From a virus: a stretch of DNA of 21,305 nucleotides. The position numbers and the translations under genes were made by a program. Every line of letters begins with the position of its first letter. The stretch's first letter is position 1. The notes beneath the pieces are model-generated. The model was not told the DNA's origin and did not search any database. It saw only the letters and a program-made list of their open reading frames with translations. The DNA is taken from the IMG/VR virus record IMGVR_UViG_3300009285_006881, positions 1 to 21,305 of that record; one strand, given 5' to 3'. Of the stretch, positions 1 through 6,935 are shown one piece after another.

Positions 1-255
1 GGGGCTGTAGTGCTGACATGGACGCGCGATGCGCCCGTGCTCGAGCCGGCCGAGTCTGGCTTCCGCGTCGAGCGGGCCGAGCGGATCACCGATAGCGAGT
101 GGTCGGAGTTCGTCACGATCAACAGCGTCGGCGCCGGCGTGGTGACGCTCACAGATGGACAGGCAGTCGTGGGCCAGACGTACCGCTATCGAGTCATCGC
201 CTACAACGCCTACGGTGATGCCGTGGCGTCCAACGCTGCCCAGGTGACGCGGTGA
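1..255 (+). CDS. C-terminal part of a structural protein ending in a fibronectin type III domain (cut by window edge)
   Basis: The frame is open from base 1, so the gene starts upstream; the GTG at 10 is only an internal codon. The visible 84 residues look like most of one fibronectin type III repeat: a LTWTRD strand near the start, a FRVERA strand, and the hallmark YRYRVIAYNAYGDA strand and turn, then SNAAQVTR at the end. Such domains are common surface decorations on phage head and tail proteins. The stop codon overlaps the next start in GTGA (252-255), so it is co-translated with the neck gene. Its place just before the neck and sheath genes suggests a head, decoration or connector protein, but the main domain is outside the window and the function cannot be named. 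The FnIII call is firm; the rest is open. Confidence 0.8.
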   Translation, partial: GAVVLTWTRDAPVLEPAESGFRVERAERITDSEWSEFVTINSVGAGVVTLTDGQAVVGQTYRYRVIAYNAYGDAVASNAAQVTR

Positions 256-1010
256 GCGCGGCTGACACCATCGACCAGGAGGCCATCGAGGCGGCGCTGG
301 TAGCCTGGGCGAGGTCCGTGGCCGGCTCGGGCGTGGCGGTATGGATGGCGGAGCAGTCCGAGCCGCGCCCGATGGGCGCCTACGTCGAGCTGCGCATCAC
401 ATCGACCGCGCAGGATGGCGCAGACCAGGCACCCGTGGACATGCTGCCGATCCTGGCGCTGAGCCAGCAGGGCAAGTGGTTCCAGGTGGCCGGCGACCAC
501 GCGCGTAAAATGGCGGCCGGCAAGTCGGTCGTGGTGAGCGAGAGCAGCGGCAACGACGCCACCTACACCATCGCGGCGAGCCGCTACCTGGACGGCCAGA
601 CGCGCGTGACTGTCGCGGAAGCGCTCGCCAGCGCGACCGTAGACGGCTACCTGACCGGCACCCGCGAGGTCACATCCATGGCGGAGATGACGATCCGCGT
701 CGAGTGCCACCGTCAACGGGCGGTCGCGCTGGCGCAGCGTCTGCGGGATTCGCTCGATGCCGAGGATGAGGCGTCCGACGCAATCTTGACCGCTGCCGGT
801 CTGGCGGTCTACCCTAGCGGCGTGGTGCAGAATCTTACCGGGCTCGGCGACACGAGCATGGTTTCGCGAGCAGGATTCGACGCCGTGCTCCTGGTGCCGA
901 GCGTGCGCTACGAATACCCGGGCATCGTCGACCACCTGATCGCCAGCGGCACGGTGCTGCGCGATGACGGCACGACGGCGGGCACCATCTCCATGGAGGT
1001 CGATGCCTGA
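252..1010 (+). CDS. Neck / tail terminator-like protein with an inserted beta module
   Basis: 252 residues from GTG 252, overlapping the previous stop. The ends resemble the phage neck/tail terminator family often annotated as LIC_12616-like: an N-terminal helix (EAIEAALVAWARSVAG), a WMAEQSEPRPMGAYVELRIT segment at about 31-50, and a C-terminal half (about 145-240) with MTIRVECHRQRAVALAQRLR, LTAAGLAVY and RAGFDAVLLV. Such proteins cap the tail and join it to the head, which fits the position directly before the sheath. Residues 74-136 do not belong to that family: this is an inserted module (GKWFQVAGDH, SSGNDATYTI, ASATVDGYL) that recurs in four other virion proteins here. It sits between two core strands, so it probably projects as a loop domain. 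Family assignment rests on remembered patterns, not a search. Confidence 0.72.
   Translation: MSAADTIDQEAIEAALVAWARSVAGSGVAVWMAEQSEPRPMGAYVELRITSTAQDGADQAPVDMLPILALSQQGKWFQVAGDHARKMAAGKSVVVSESSGNDATYTIAASRYLDGQTRVTVAEALASATVDGYLTGTREVTSMAEMTIRVECHRQRAVALAQRLRDSLDAEDEASDAILTAAGLAVYPSGVVQNLTGLGDTSMVSRAGFDAVLLVPSVRYEYPGIVDHLIASGTVLRDDGTTAGTISMEVDA
471..659 (+). repeat. Recurrent virion beta module, copy in neck protein
   Basis: Residues 74-136 of the neck protein. Hallmarks: FQVAGDH, a central SSGNDATYTI (elsewhere STGNDGTYTV) and ASATVDGYL at the end. It interrupts an otherwise recognisable terminator fold. See the finding on the recurrent module. Confidence 0.8.
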
Positions 1011-3052
1011 TGGCACTCCGCGATCACGTCAACTGGACCATCCGCCGCGTGGGCACGTCGCTCAAGCGCGCCAACTTCGGCATCGGCCTCGTGCTCGCCA
1101 TGCACCGCGCGTGGGAGGCCCGAACGCGCAGCTACGACGAGGAGGGCATCTCGGATGACTTCGAGTCCACATCGGTTGTGCGCCGGATGGCGGATGCGTA
1201 TTTCGCGCAGTCGCCCAGTCCAGCGACCGCTCTGATCGGCCGGCGTGACACCGCCGACGACGTGGGCGTGCGCGTGGTCTCCTTGCGCAACAGCACGTCC
1301 TACGACGTGACCATCGGCGGCCTGCTCCACCGGGTCACGTCCAGCGCAAGCGAGACGGCTGCCAACCTGATCGGCAAGATGGTCACGCAGATCGCGGGCG
1401 GGTACGAGGTCACTGCGGTGGTCGCGGGTGCTGCCGGGTACTTTCAGGTCGCGGGCAATCATCTCGACGAGTTCCTGGTCGGGCAGACGTTCACGATCTA
1501 CGGCAGTACTGGCAACGACGGCACGTACACGGTGGTCTCGGCAGCGCTCTCGGCCGGCAACACGCGGATCACTGTCGCCATGGTGCCCGACGCCACGGTG
1601 GATGGGCACATCGGCGGCTACGCGATCATCGTCGCGGACGCCACGAACAACCACTTCACCGTGACCGGCGACGTGCGCACGCGCTTCCCGGCCGGCCTGG
1701 AGGTCGGCGTCAAGGGCAGCACCGGCAACGACAACGCGGCCGGATCGCCCTACGTGGTCGTCAGCACCGCGCTGGACGGCAACGGCGACACCGAAATCTA
1801 CGTGGTCAACGTGGCCAGCGCTGTTGCCGATGGCGCGATCGTGAGCTTCGCCGACGGCGCGACGGCGCAGAACGAAGTATCCGCTGACGTGGCCACATGG
1901 GCGGTCGCGACTTCGGTGCTGGGCACCGACACGATCACCGTGACGGCCGACCTGACCGGCGTGCTGGCAGTCGGCGAGTACTTCTGGATCACGGACAGCG
2001 CTGGCAACACCGGCCGCTACCGGGTCGCGTCGATCGCGTTCGTCACGCCGACCACCACCATCGTCACGGCCGAGGATCTGCCGGCCACCGAGACATCGCC
2101 GAACGCGGGCAACCTGTCCATCGAGCGCGCGGTGGTCAGCCCGGACAGCGCCTCGCAGTTCTACACGATCGTGACCGAGAGCAAGCTGCGGCTAGAGTTC
2201 GCCGCCGGGCAGGCGGCGGACGAGGACTTCGACGACTGCGTGGACAGCAACAACACCTTCTACGGCGTCTATCTCGACGGGCGCGACGTGGACGACGTGA
2301 TGGCTCTGGCCAACCACGTCGAAGCCCTGGGCGATGCCAATCCCAAGCTGTTCCAGACGGGGACCAGCGACAGCACTGCGCACGACACCGCGGACGCTTC
2401 GGACGATCCGCTGGTGGGCTCGGTCGGCAAGCGCATCCGGTCACTGGGGCTCGCGCGTACATGGTGTTTCTGGCACTCGACGGCAGGCGAGGACGGCGAC
2501 GAGTCCGCGTCGGACACCTACCCCGAGATCAGGCTGTGCGCCAAGATGCTCACGACCGACCCGGGCTCATCGACCTGGCATGACCAGACGCTCGTGGGCC
2601 TGACGGTGGACGAGTTCACAGCGGACGCGCGCGCCAACCTGGTCGCCAAGGGCTACACGTTCTACGAGGACGTGTCGGGCCTGAGCGCGACGGTGGGCGG
2701 CACGGTGGGCGAGTCGGGCATCGCCTGGATCGACACGATCGTAGGCTCCGACTGGCTGCGTATGCGGCTCATGGAGGAGTGCTACACGGCGGTCCACAGC
2801 GCCGCGAACGCCGGGACCAAGGTGCCGCATACGGTCAAGGGCTACGGCACATTCGAGTCGGCGATCCGGTCTGTCGCTCAGGAGGGCGTGGACAACGGCT
2901 ACATCGAGAGCATCGGGACCATCACGGTGCCGACCGAGCGGGCGCCGGCGGCAGACCGCCAGGCGCGCGTGCTCAACCTGCCGAGCGCGTTCAGCTTCGG
3001 CTTGGCCGGTGCGGTCGGCACCATCGACGGTTCCGGGGAGGTCTATCAGTAA
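1010..3052 (+). CDS. Contractile tail sheath protein (DUF3383-like) carrying three tandem inserted modules
   Basis: 680 residues, ATG 1010 overlapping the previous stop as TGATG. The C-terminal half is the conserved sheath part: FYGVYLDGRDVDDVMALANH, TWCFWHS, a DQTLVGLTVDEFTADARANL region, GYTFYEDVSG, an IAWIDTIVGSDWLRMRLMEE helix, VPHTVKGYGTFESAIRSV and a final strand region with ITVPTERAPAADRQARV. This pattern and the tube gene just downstream indicate the DUF3383 type of sheath, which polymerises around the tube and contracts on infection. DUF3383 sheaths are usually near 450-500 residues. The excess is explained by residues about 141-371, which hold three successive copies of the beta module found in other virion proteins. 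They fall between the N-terminal strand domain (about 85-125) and the core, so they likely stand out from the sheath surface. Confidence 0.9.
   Translation: MALRDHVNWTIRRVGTSLKRANFGIGLVLAMHRAWEARTRSYDEEGISDDFESTSVVRRMADAYFAQSPSPATALIGRRDTADDVGVRVVSLRNSTSYDVTIGGLLHRVTSSASETAANLIGKMVTQIAGGYEVTAVVAGAAGYFQVAGNHLDEFLVGQTFTIYGSTGNDGTYTVVSAALSAGNTRITVAMVPDATVDGHIGGYAIIVADATNNHFTVTGDVRTRFPAGLEVGVKGSTGNDNAAGSPYVVVSTALDGNGDTEIYVVNVASAVADGAIVSFADGATAQNEVSADVATWAVATSVLGTDTITVTADLTGVLAVGEYFWITDSAGNTGRYRVASIAFVTPTTTIVTAEDLPATETSPNAGNLSIERAVVSPDSASQFYTIVTESKLRLEFAAGQAADEDFDDCVDSNNTFYGVYLDGRDVDDVMALANHVEALGDANPKLFQTGTSDSTAHDTADASDDPLVGSVGKRIRSLGLARTWCFWHSTAGEDGDESASDTYPEIRLCAKMLTTDPGSSTWHDQTLVGLTVDEFTADARANLVAKGYTFYEDVSGLSATVGGTVGESGIAWIDTIVGSDWLRMRLMEECYTAVHSAANAGTKVPHTVKGYGTFESAIRSVAQEGVDNGYIESIGTITVPTERAPAADRQARVLNLPSAFSFGLAGAVGTIDGSGEVYQ
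1430..1618 (+). repeat. Recurrent virion beta module, sheath copy 1
   Basis: Sheath residues 141-203. The best preserved copy: YFQVAGNHLDEFLVGQTF, YGSTGNDGTYTVVSA, RITVAMVPDATVDGHIGGY. Bases 1583-1605 are identical over 23 nt to 14463-14485 in the tailspike copy. Confidence 0.9.
1625..1849 (+). repeat. Recurrent virion beta module, sheath copy 2
   Basis: Sheath residues 206-280. HFTVTGDVRTRFPAGLEV, KGSTGNDNAAGSPYVVVSTA and TEIYVVNVASAVADGAIVSF align with copy 1; a short insertion follows the STGND turn. Confidence 0.8.
1904..2122 (+). repeat. Recurrent virion beta module, sheath copy 3 (divergent)
   Basis: Sheath residues 299-371. DTITVTADLTGVLAVGEYFW, TDSAGNTGRYRVASIAF and TTTIVTAEDLPA keep the strand and turn spacing, but the STGNDG signature is reduced to SAGNTG and ATVDG is lost. 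Confidence 0.6.
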
Positions 3053-3462
3053 TGGGCCGCGTGTACAATCCGAAGGCGAACACGCTCATCATCGGGCCGC
3101 ACATCATCGGTGGATTGGCCGAGGACGGCATCGAGGTCTCGCTGCAGGACGACGACTGGCTGGTGGACGCCGGCATGGACGGCGAGATCATCCTGTCGCT
3201 GAATCCGACCAACATCGCGGCCGTGACGATCCGGTGCTTGATGAACTCGTCGAGCAACGCGATCCTATCGGCAGTGCGTTCCGCCGCGAAGGAGGCCGGC
3301 ACGCTGGTGCCGTTCCTGCTGCGCTCGGGCACCACCATCATCGCCTCGGGCCAGTTCGTGATCAGCAAGGCGCCCGACGTCAAGCAGCACAAACGGGCGC
3401 AGGTGCGCGAGTGGAAGGGCATCGCGCTGAACTGCGCTCCGTACTTCGTCGGATCGGTGTAG
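3052..3462 (+). CDS. Tail tube protein (DUF3277-like)
   Basis: 136 residues starting at ATG 3052, whose A is the last base of the sheath TAA stop (TAATG). A start further upstream in this frame would overlap the sheath gene and give non-phage-like Arg-rich sequence, so 3052 is the right one. The sequence YNPKANTLIIGPHIIGGLAE, DDDWLVDAGMDGEIILSLNP, a TIRCLMNSSSNAILSAVRSA segment, VPFLLRSGTTIIASGQFVIS and the end REWKGIALNCAPYFVGSV match the DUF3277 tube family of myoviruses such as KPP10-like phages. It forms the inner tail tube inside the sheath. Length is normal for the family, with no inserted module. Sheath then tube is the expected order. Confidence 0.88.
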   Translation: MGRVYNPKANTLIIGPHIIGGLAEDGIEVSLQDDDWLVDAGMDGEIILSLNPTNIAAVTIRCLMNSSSNAILSAVRSAAKEAGTLVPFLLRSGTTIIASGQFVISKAPDVKQHKRAQVREWKGIALNCAPYFVGSV

Positions 3463-3465
3463 CCC

Positions 3466-3999
3466 GTGGAGGGCATCCGGGAAAAGACGATCGGCGGTCG
3501 CCGCTGGCAGTGCGGCTACCCACCCGCGACGCATGCGCTGGACGTACTGCTGGCGCTGTTTGACCGCATCGCGCCGGCCATCGTGTCGCTGGCGCCGCTG
3601 TTCCTGGGCGGCGATGAGGACGATGCGCCTGTCGCGGCCGGTCCTGCCGGCGCTCAGGCGCGTCGTGAGCGCGCACAGGATGTGGGCGCTCGCAGCAGCG
3701 CCGCTCTCGGCAGCGCGTTGGCCGCGCTGCACCTGAACGATGGCAAGTCGGTCAGGCTGATCAAGGATATCTTGGAGGGCGTGCAGTACAGCGACGACGG
3801 CGGCGAAACGTGGCTGCCGGCGCGCGAGACGTTCGACACGGTGTTCGCCGGGCCGGAGGGCCTCGAGACGCTGTTCCGCGTGGTTGGTTGGTCGGTGGAG
3901 GCCAACTACAAAGGCCCTTTGGTCTCGAGGCTGCTCGCCGGCGGCGGGGGGCCGAAGATGGCGAAGACGCTCAAGTCCCTGGGCCTGACGATGTCCTAG
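3466..3999 (+). CDS. Tail assembly chaperone, short (zero-frame) product
   Basis: 177 residues from GTG 3466, three bases after the tube stop. It lies in the usual slot of the tail assembly chaperone, between tube and tape measure. Visible parts: IGGRRWQCGYPPATHALDVL, a hydrophobic stretch DRIAPAIVSLAPLFLGG, an Ala-rich linker with EDDAPVAAGPAGAQARRERA, then IKDILEGVQYSDDGGETWLP and GPEGLETLFRVVGWSVEANY. The last segment, tying the chain to a residue-rich VEANYKGPL end, is typical of N-terminal chaperone products. These proteins coat the tape measure during tail assembly and are absent from mature virions. The tail of the frame (after the slippery site at 3915) has no obvious function. The role is inferred from position, frameshift architecture and composition. 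Confidence 0.8.
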   Translation: MEGIREKTIGGRRWQCGYPPATHALDVLLALFDRIAPAIVSLAPLFLGGDEDDAPVAAGPAGAQARRERAQDVGARSSAALGSALAALHLNDGKSVRLIKDILEGVQYSDDGGETWLPARETFDTVFAGPEGLETLFRVVGWSVEANYKGPLVSRLLAGGGGPKMAKTLKSLGLTMS

Positions 4000-4247
4000 G
4001 CGCCGAGGGCGCCGAGCGGCTGCGGCGCGACTGGCCTCTCACGCGTCTGGTCGCCTCGCAGTGGTGCCGCTGGTCGGAGTTCCAGCGCGCATACCCGGAC
4101 GGCCTGACGCTGGAGCGCGTGTTGCTGCTCAATGAGGCGCTGGATTACGAGAACGCCGCGCGCAAGGCGGCGGTGAAGCCGGAGACTGACGACGCGCCGG
4201 ACCCGGGCGTAGCGGCCGCGTTGGCTTCTGCGCGGGGACGCAGGTAG
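3466..4247 (+). CDS. Tail assembly chaperone, long product made by -1 ribosomal frameshift
   Basis: The reading frame open until 4247 lies in the -1 frame relative to 3466-3999 and has no credible start of its own. Shifting at 3915-3921 joins residues 1-152 of the short product to 108 residues from the second frame, giving about 260 residues. The second frame becomes clearly protein-like after the zero-frame stop: RLRRDWPLTRLVASQWCRWS, EFQRAYPDGLTLERVLLLNE and ALDYENAARKAAV, a short helical segment of the kind that follows the shift in lambda G-T-like chaperones. This two-product layout directly before the tape measure is conserved in many tailed phages (established for lambda gpG/gpGT). The frame relation and the heptamer are seen; use of the site is inferred. 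Confidence 0.78.
3915..3921 (+). promoter_or_regulatory. Slippery heptamer C_CCT_TTG for -1 frameshifting
   Basis: CCCTTTG is read in zero frame as CCT TTG and fits X_XXY_YYZ exactly; after slipping the tRNAs would sit on CCC and TTT. It lies 76 nt before the zero-frame stop and inside the open second frame. An imperfect hairpin downstream is possible (3935-3939 with 3960-3964, 3942-3945 with 3951-3954) but weak. Confidence 0.72.
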
Positions 4248-4250
4248 GAT
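4221..4250 (+). promoter_or_regulatory. Possible promoter before the tape measure gene
   Basis: TTGGCT (4221-4226), an 18 nt spacer and TAGGAT (4245-4250) give a sigma70-like layout 11 nt before the tape measure ATG. The TAG of TAGGAT is also the stop of the chaperone frame, so chance is a real alternative. Confidence 0.22.
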
Positions 4251-4261
4251 AGACGTCGGCC

Positions 4262-5932
4262 ATGGCGATCAAGATCCGCGAGTTGATCACGACATGGGGC
4301 TTCAAGGTCGATTCTGCCAAGGTCGAGGCGTTCGAGAAGCGGCTGACGAGCGTGGTCGGCACGGCCAAGGTCGTCGGCGCGGCTGTGGTCGGCGCGGCCG
4401 GAGGGCTGTTCGCGCTGGCGGTATCGGCCGCCCGCACCGGCGACGACCTCCAGGAGATGGCGCAGCGGACCGGAGTGAGCGTCGAGGCGCTGCAAGAGAT
4501 CGGCTACGCCGCGAAGCTGTCCGGCATGGACATGGGCAGCCTGGAGACGAGCCTGCGATTCATGTCCCGGGCGATGGTGGACTCCCCGGACAAGTTCGCC
4601 AAGCTCGGCGTCAGCATCCGGGACGCGCGGGGCGAGCTACTGCCGGCGACCACCGTGATCGACAACCTCGCGGCCAAGTTCGCGGGGATGCCGGATGGTC
4701 CGACCAAGACCGCTGCTGCCGTCGAGGTGTTCGGCCGTGCCGGCTCGTCGATTATCCCGATGCTAAATCAGGGCGCAGAGGGCCTGCGCAGAATGCGGGA
4801 GGAAGCCATCGCGCTGGGCCTGGTCATGTCGGCAGAGGACGCTGCCGCCAGCGACAAGTTCATGGACTCGCTCGCCGGTCTGGAGGCGGCGGCTACGGGT
4901 ATGCGCAACACCCTCGGGATCATGCTGCTGCCGATGATCCAGAACGTCGTCGAGAAACTCAAGGCGTGGTTCATGGCGAACCGCGAGTTGATCGCGCAGA
5001 AGGTCGAGGCCATCTTCACCGGGATCGGCAAGGCGTTGGAGGTGGTCTGGTCGATCATGTCCGGGCTGGTGCGCGTGGTCGTCTCCGTGGTCAACGCACT
5101 GGGCGGCTTCGGCCGCGTCGCGACGATTCTCTGGGTCATCGCGGGAGCCTTCGCCGCGTGGCAGATCGGCGCGCTGCTCATGTCGTTGACGGCGCTGATC
5201 GGCGCGCTGGGGGCGGTCGGAACCGCCGGACTGATCGCGCAGTTGAAGATCCTGGCGCTGCCGCTCGTCATCGGCGCGCTGTTTCTCCTGGTCGGCGCCA
5301 TCATCGAGGACTTCGTCGCGTTCTTCCAGGGGCGGGCAAGCGTGATCGGCGAGCACATTGACGGCGTGGCGTTCGCCAGCGAGCTCGGCAGGCAGGCCGT
5401 CAGCGACCTCGGGCTGGCAGTCGGGGCGCTGGCGCTGGTTTTCGGGCTCCTGTTCTCGCCGGTGCTCGCGTTCGTCGGCGCGCTCGGCTTGATCGTCGTC
5501 TCGCTCGGCATCGTGCTGGACAACTGGGACGACTTCACCAAGGAGTTCGGCGACGGCCTCGACATGCTCGGCACGTGGTGGACCGAGAAATGGACGGCGA
5601 TGAAGGACTGGTTCGCCACCAACTTCATCGAGCCAATCAAACTCATGTGGCGCGACCTGCGGCGCACCGGAGGCATCGGCGACATCCTCGACTACCTCGG
5701 CGGCGAGGTCGGCAACACGAAGTTCGGCAGTGCGGCTCCGTCGCCCGCCGGTGCGCCATCTGCTGGCGCGGCCGGCGGTAGCAGCAGGACGGTCGGCGTC
5801 CACAACGAGGTGACGGTCAACCTCGGCGGGGATGGCGGAGCGGCGAGCCCGACAGCTGCAAGCGACATCGCCCGCGCCGTGCGCAAGGAACTCGACCGGC
5901 ATGCCGGCCAGGTCGCGGCGGAGTTGGGCTGA
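4262..5932 (+). CDS. Tail tape measure protein
   Basis: 556 residues, ATG 4262, 14 nt after the long chaperone stop, with no strong ribosome binding site. The N-terminus (ITTWGFKVDSAKVEAFEKRL, hydrophobic 31-57, then TGDDLQEMAQRTGVSVEALQ and IGYAAKLSGMD) is typical of tape measure proteins. Two hydrophobic regions follow at about 258-350 and 385-420, which in such proteins help genome entry through the host membrane. A Gly/Ala/Pro linker (490-508) leads to a C-terminal end with VTVNLGGDGG and a helix DIARAVRKELDRHAGQVAAE, also typical. It sets tail length and sits in the tube lumen. At about 0.15 nm per residue the tail would be near 80 nm, assuming most of the chain is stretched. Position after the chaperone supports the call. 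Confidence 0.92.
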   Translation: MAIKIRELITTWGFKVDSAKVEAFEKRLTSVVGTAKVVGAAVVGAAGGLFALAVSAARTGDDLQEMAQRTGVSVEALQEIGYAAKLSGMDMGSLETSLRFMSRAMVDSPDKFAKLGVSIRDARGELLPATTVIDNLAAKFAGMPDGPTKTAAAVEVFGRAGSSIIPMLNQGAEGLRRMREEAIALGLVMSAEDAAASDKFMDSLAGLEAAATGMRNTLGIMLLPMIQNVVEKLKAWFMANRELIAQKVEAIFTGIGKALEVVWSIMSGLVRVVVSVVNALGGFGRVATILWVIAGAFAAWQIGALLMSLTALIGALGAVGTAGLIAQLKILALPLVIGALFLLVGAIIEDFVAFFQGRASVIGEHIDGVAFASELGRQAVSDLGLAVGALALVFGLLFSPVLAFVGALGLIVVSLGIVLDNWDDFTKEFGDGLDMLGTWWTEKWTAMKDWFATNFIEPIKLMWRDLRRTGGIGDILDYLGGEVGNTKFGSAAPSPAGAPSAGAAGGSSRTVGVHNEVTVNLGGDGGAASPTAASDIARAVRKELDRHAGQVAAELG

Positions 5933-6591
5933 TGGCCGCCCTTGACGTGCTGTCGCTGTTCTTCGGCAAGGATCCGCGGACACAACTGTGGACCGCCGAC
6001 GGCATCCGGCTGCCGTGCGATGGCGTGTTGGCCTTCGATCACACCATGGAGTCCGAGATCACGGACTCACCGGTCGAGGACGGATCCAAGATCAGTGACA
6101 GCATCATCCACGCGCCGCGCGAAGCCACGCTGGAGGGCATCGTCAGCGATTACCCGGCCAAGATGCTGGGCGGAGTCCTCTCGGGTGGGCTATCCGGCGC
6201 GGGCATTACCGGCGCGACCGACCTGATCGGTGGGCCACTGGGCGACTTGTTCGGCAAGGAGCGATTCTCGCAGATCGCCTTCCGCACGCTGGAACAGGCG
6301 TGGGAGACGCGCACGGCGCTGACCGTGATCACGCGCATGCGGCCCTATGACGACATGTACATCCAGCGGCTCTCGATCCCGCAGACCAAGGCGACCGCGA
6401 ACACGCTGCGTTTCTCGATGCGCCTGCGGCAGATCAAGACCGTCAGCTCCAGCCTGGTCGCAGTGACCGTCGCGGCCACTGTCACCGCGGCCGCTGCGCC
6501 AGCGCGCAAGGCTGGCCGGCAGCCACCCGCGCCTGCCCCCGCACCCGCTGCCGACCGTGGCGAGTCCATGCTGCACGCGCTCCTGTACTGA
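5932..6591 (+). CDS. Dit-like baseplate protein
   Basis: 219 residues, ATG 5932 overlapping the tape measure stop as TGATG. The middle part shows the Dit-like N-terminal domain of simple contractile tails: GVLAFDHTMESEITDSPVED, GSKISDSIIHAPREATLEGI, VSDYP, followed by a Gly-rich stretch (about 79-105), FRTLEQAWETRTALTVITRM, RPYDDMYIQRLSIPQTKATA and a final strand FSMRLRQIKTV. The last 45 residues are an Ala/Pro-rich low-complexity tail (PARKAGRQPPAPAPAPAA). In related phages this protein links the tube end to the baseplate hub. Its place between tape measure and baseplate plug agrees. Family recognition is from motif memory only. Confidence 0.8.
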   Translation: MAALDVLSLFFGKDPRTQLWTADGIRLPCDGVLAFDHTMESEITDSPVEDGSKISDSIIHAPREATLEGIVSDYPAKMLGGVLSGGLSGAGITGATDLIGGPLGDLFGKERFSQIAFRTLEQAWETRTALTVITRMRPYDDMYIQRLSIPQTKATANTLRFSMRLRQIKTVSSSLVAVTVAATVTAAAAPARKAGRQPPAPAPAPAADRGESMLHALLY

Positions 6592-6593
6592 CC

Positions 6594-6935
6594 ATGCCTA
6601 CACTGATCCCACTCGGAGACCCGACCATCGCTGACCTGGCGGTGACGACGCAGTTGGGCGACGAACTCTACTCGCTGCGCCGAGTCTGGAACGACCGTGG
6701 CGCATGCTGGGCTCTCGATCTGGCGGGTGCCAGCGGCGAGCCGGCCGTACAGGGATGGCCGTTGCGCCTTGGCATGCCGGTCGCACTGGGCGTGGTCGCC
6801 GATGGCGTACCAACCGGCGCGCTGGTGCTGGTGGATGAAGACGGCACCGGCATCGAGTGCGCGCAGATTGACCTCGGCGGGCGATGCAAACTGCTCTACT
6901 TCACGGCCGAGGAAGTCGCCGCGTTGGCGGCATGA
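6594..6935 (+). CDS. Baseplate plug protein (Pam3 gp18-like)
   Basis: 113 residues, ATG 6594, two bases after the previous stop. It has the pattern of the small cyanophage-type baseplate plug family: a first strand with TTQLGDELYSLRRVWNDRGA, CWALDLAGASGEPAVQGWPL, RLGMPVALGVV, TGALVLVDEDGTGIE and the end IDLGGRCKLLYFTAEEV. The W-N-D-R turn followed by W.LDL, and the GR.KLLYF strand, are the strongest signs. The protein probably closes the channel between tube and spike. Its normal length, and its position between the Dit-like and hub genes, support this. Its stop overlaps the next start in ATGA. Confidence 0.8.
   Translation: MPTLIPLGDPTIADLAVTTQLGDELYSLRRVWNDRGACWALDLAGASGEPAVQGWPLRLGMPVALGVVADGVPTGALVLVDEDGTGIECAQIDLGGRCKLLYFTAEEVAALAA

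Noticed and set aside
3946-3951. Run of six G as the frameshift site
   Set aside because: The zero frame reads C GGG GGG, so the P-site tRNA would re-pair as CGG; CCCTTTG 30 bases upstream fits the rule fully.
4763-5983. Long open frames on the minus strand opposite the tape measure, neck and sheath genes
   Set aside because: They are rich in Arg, His, Asp and Gln, show no domain pattern, and mirror the codon bias of the plus genes; typical antisense shadows of GC-rich DNA.
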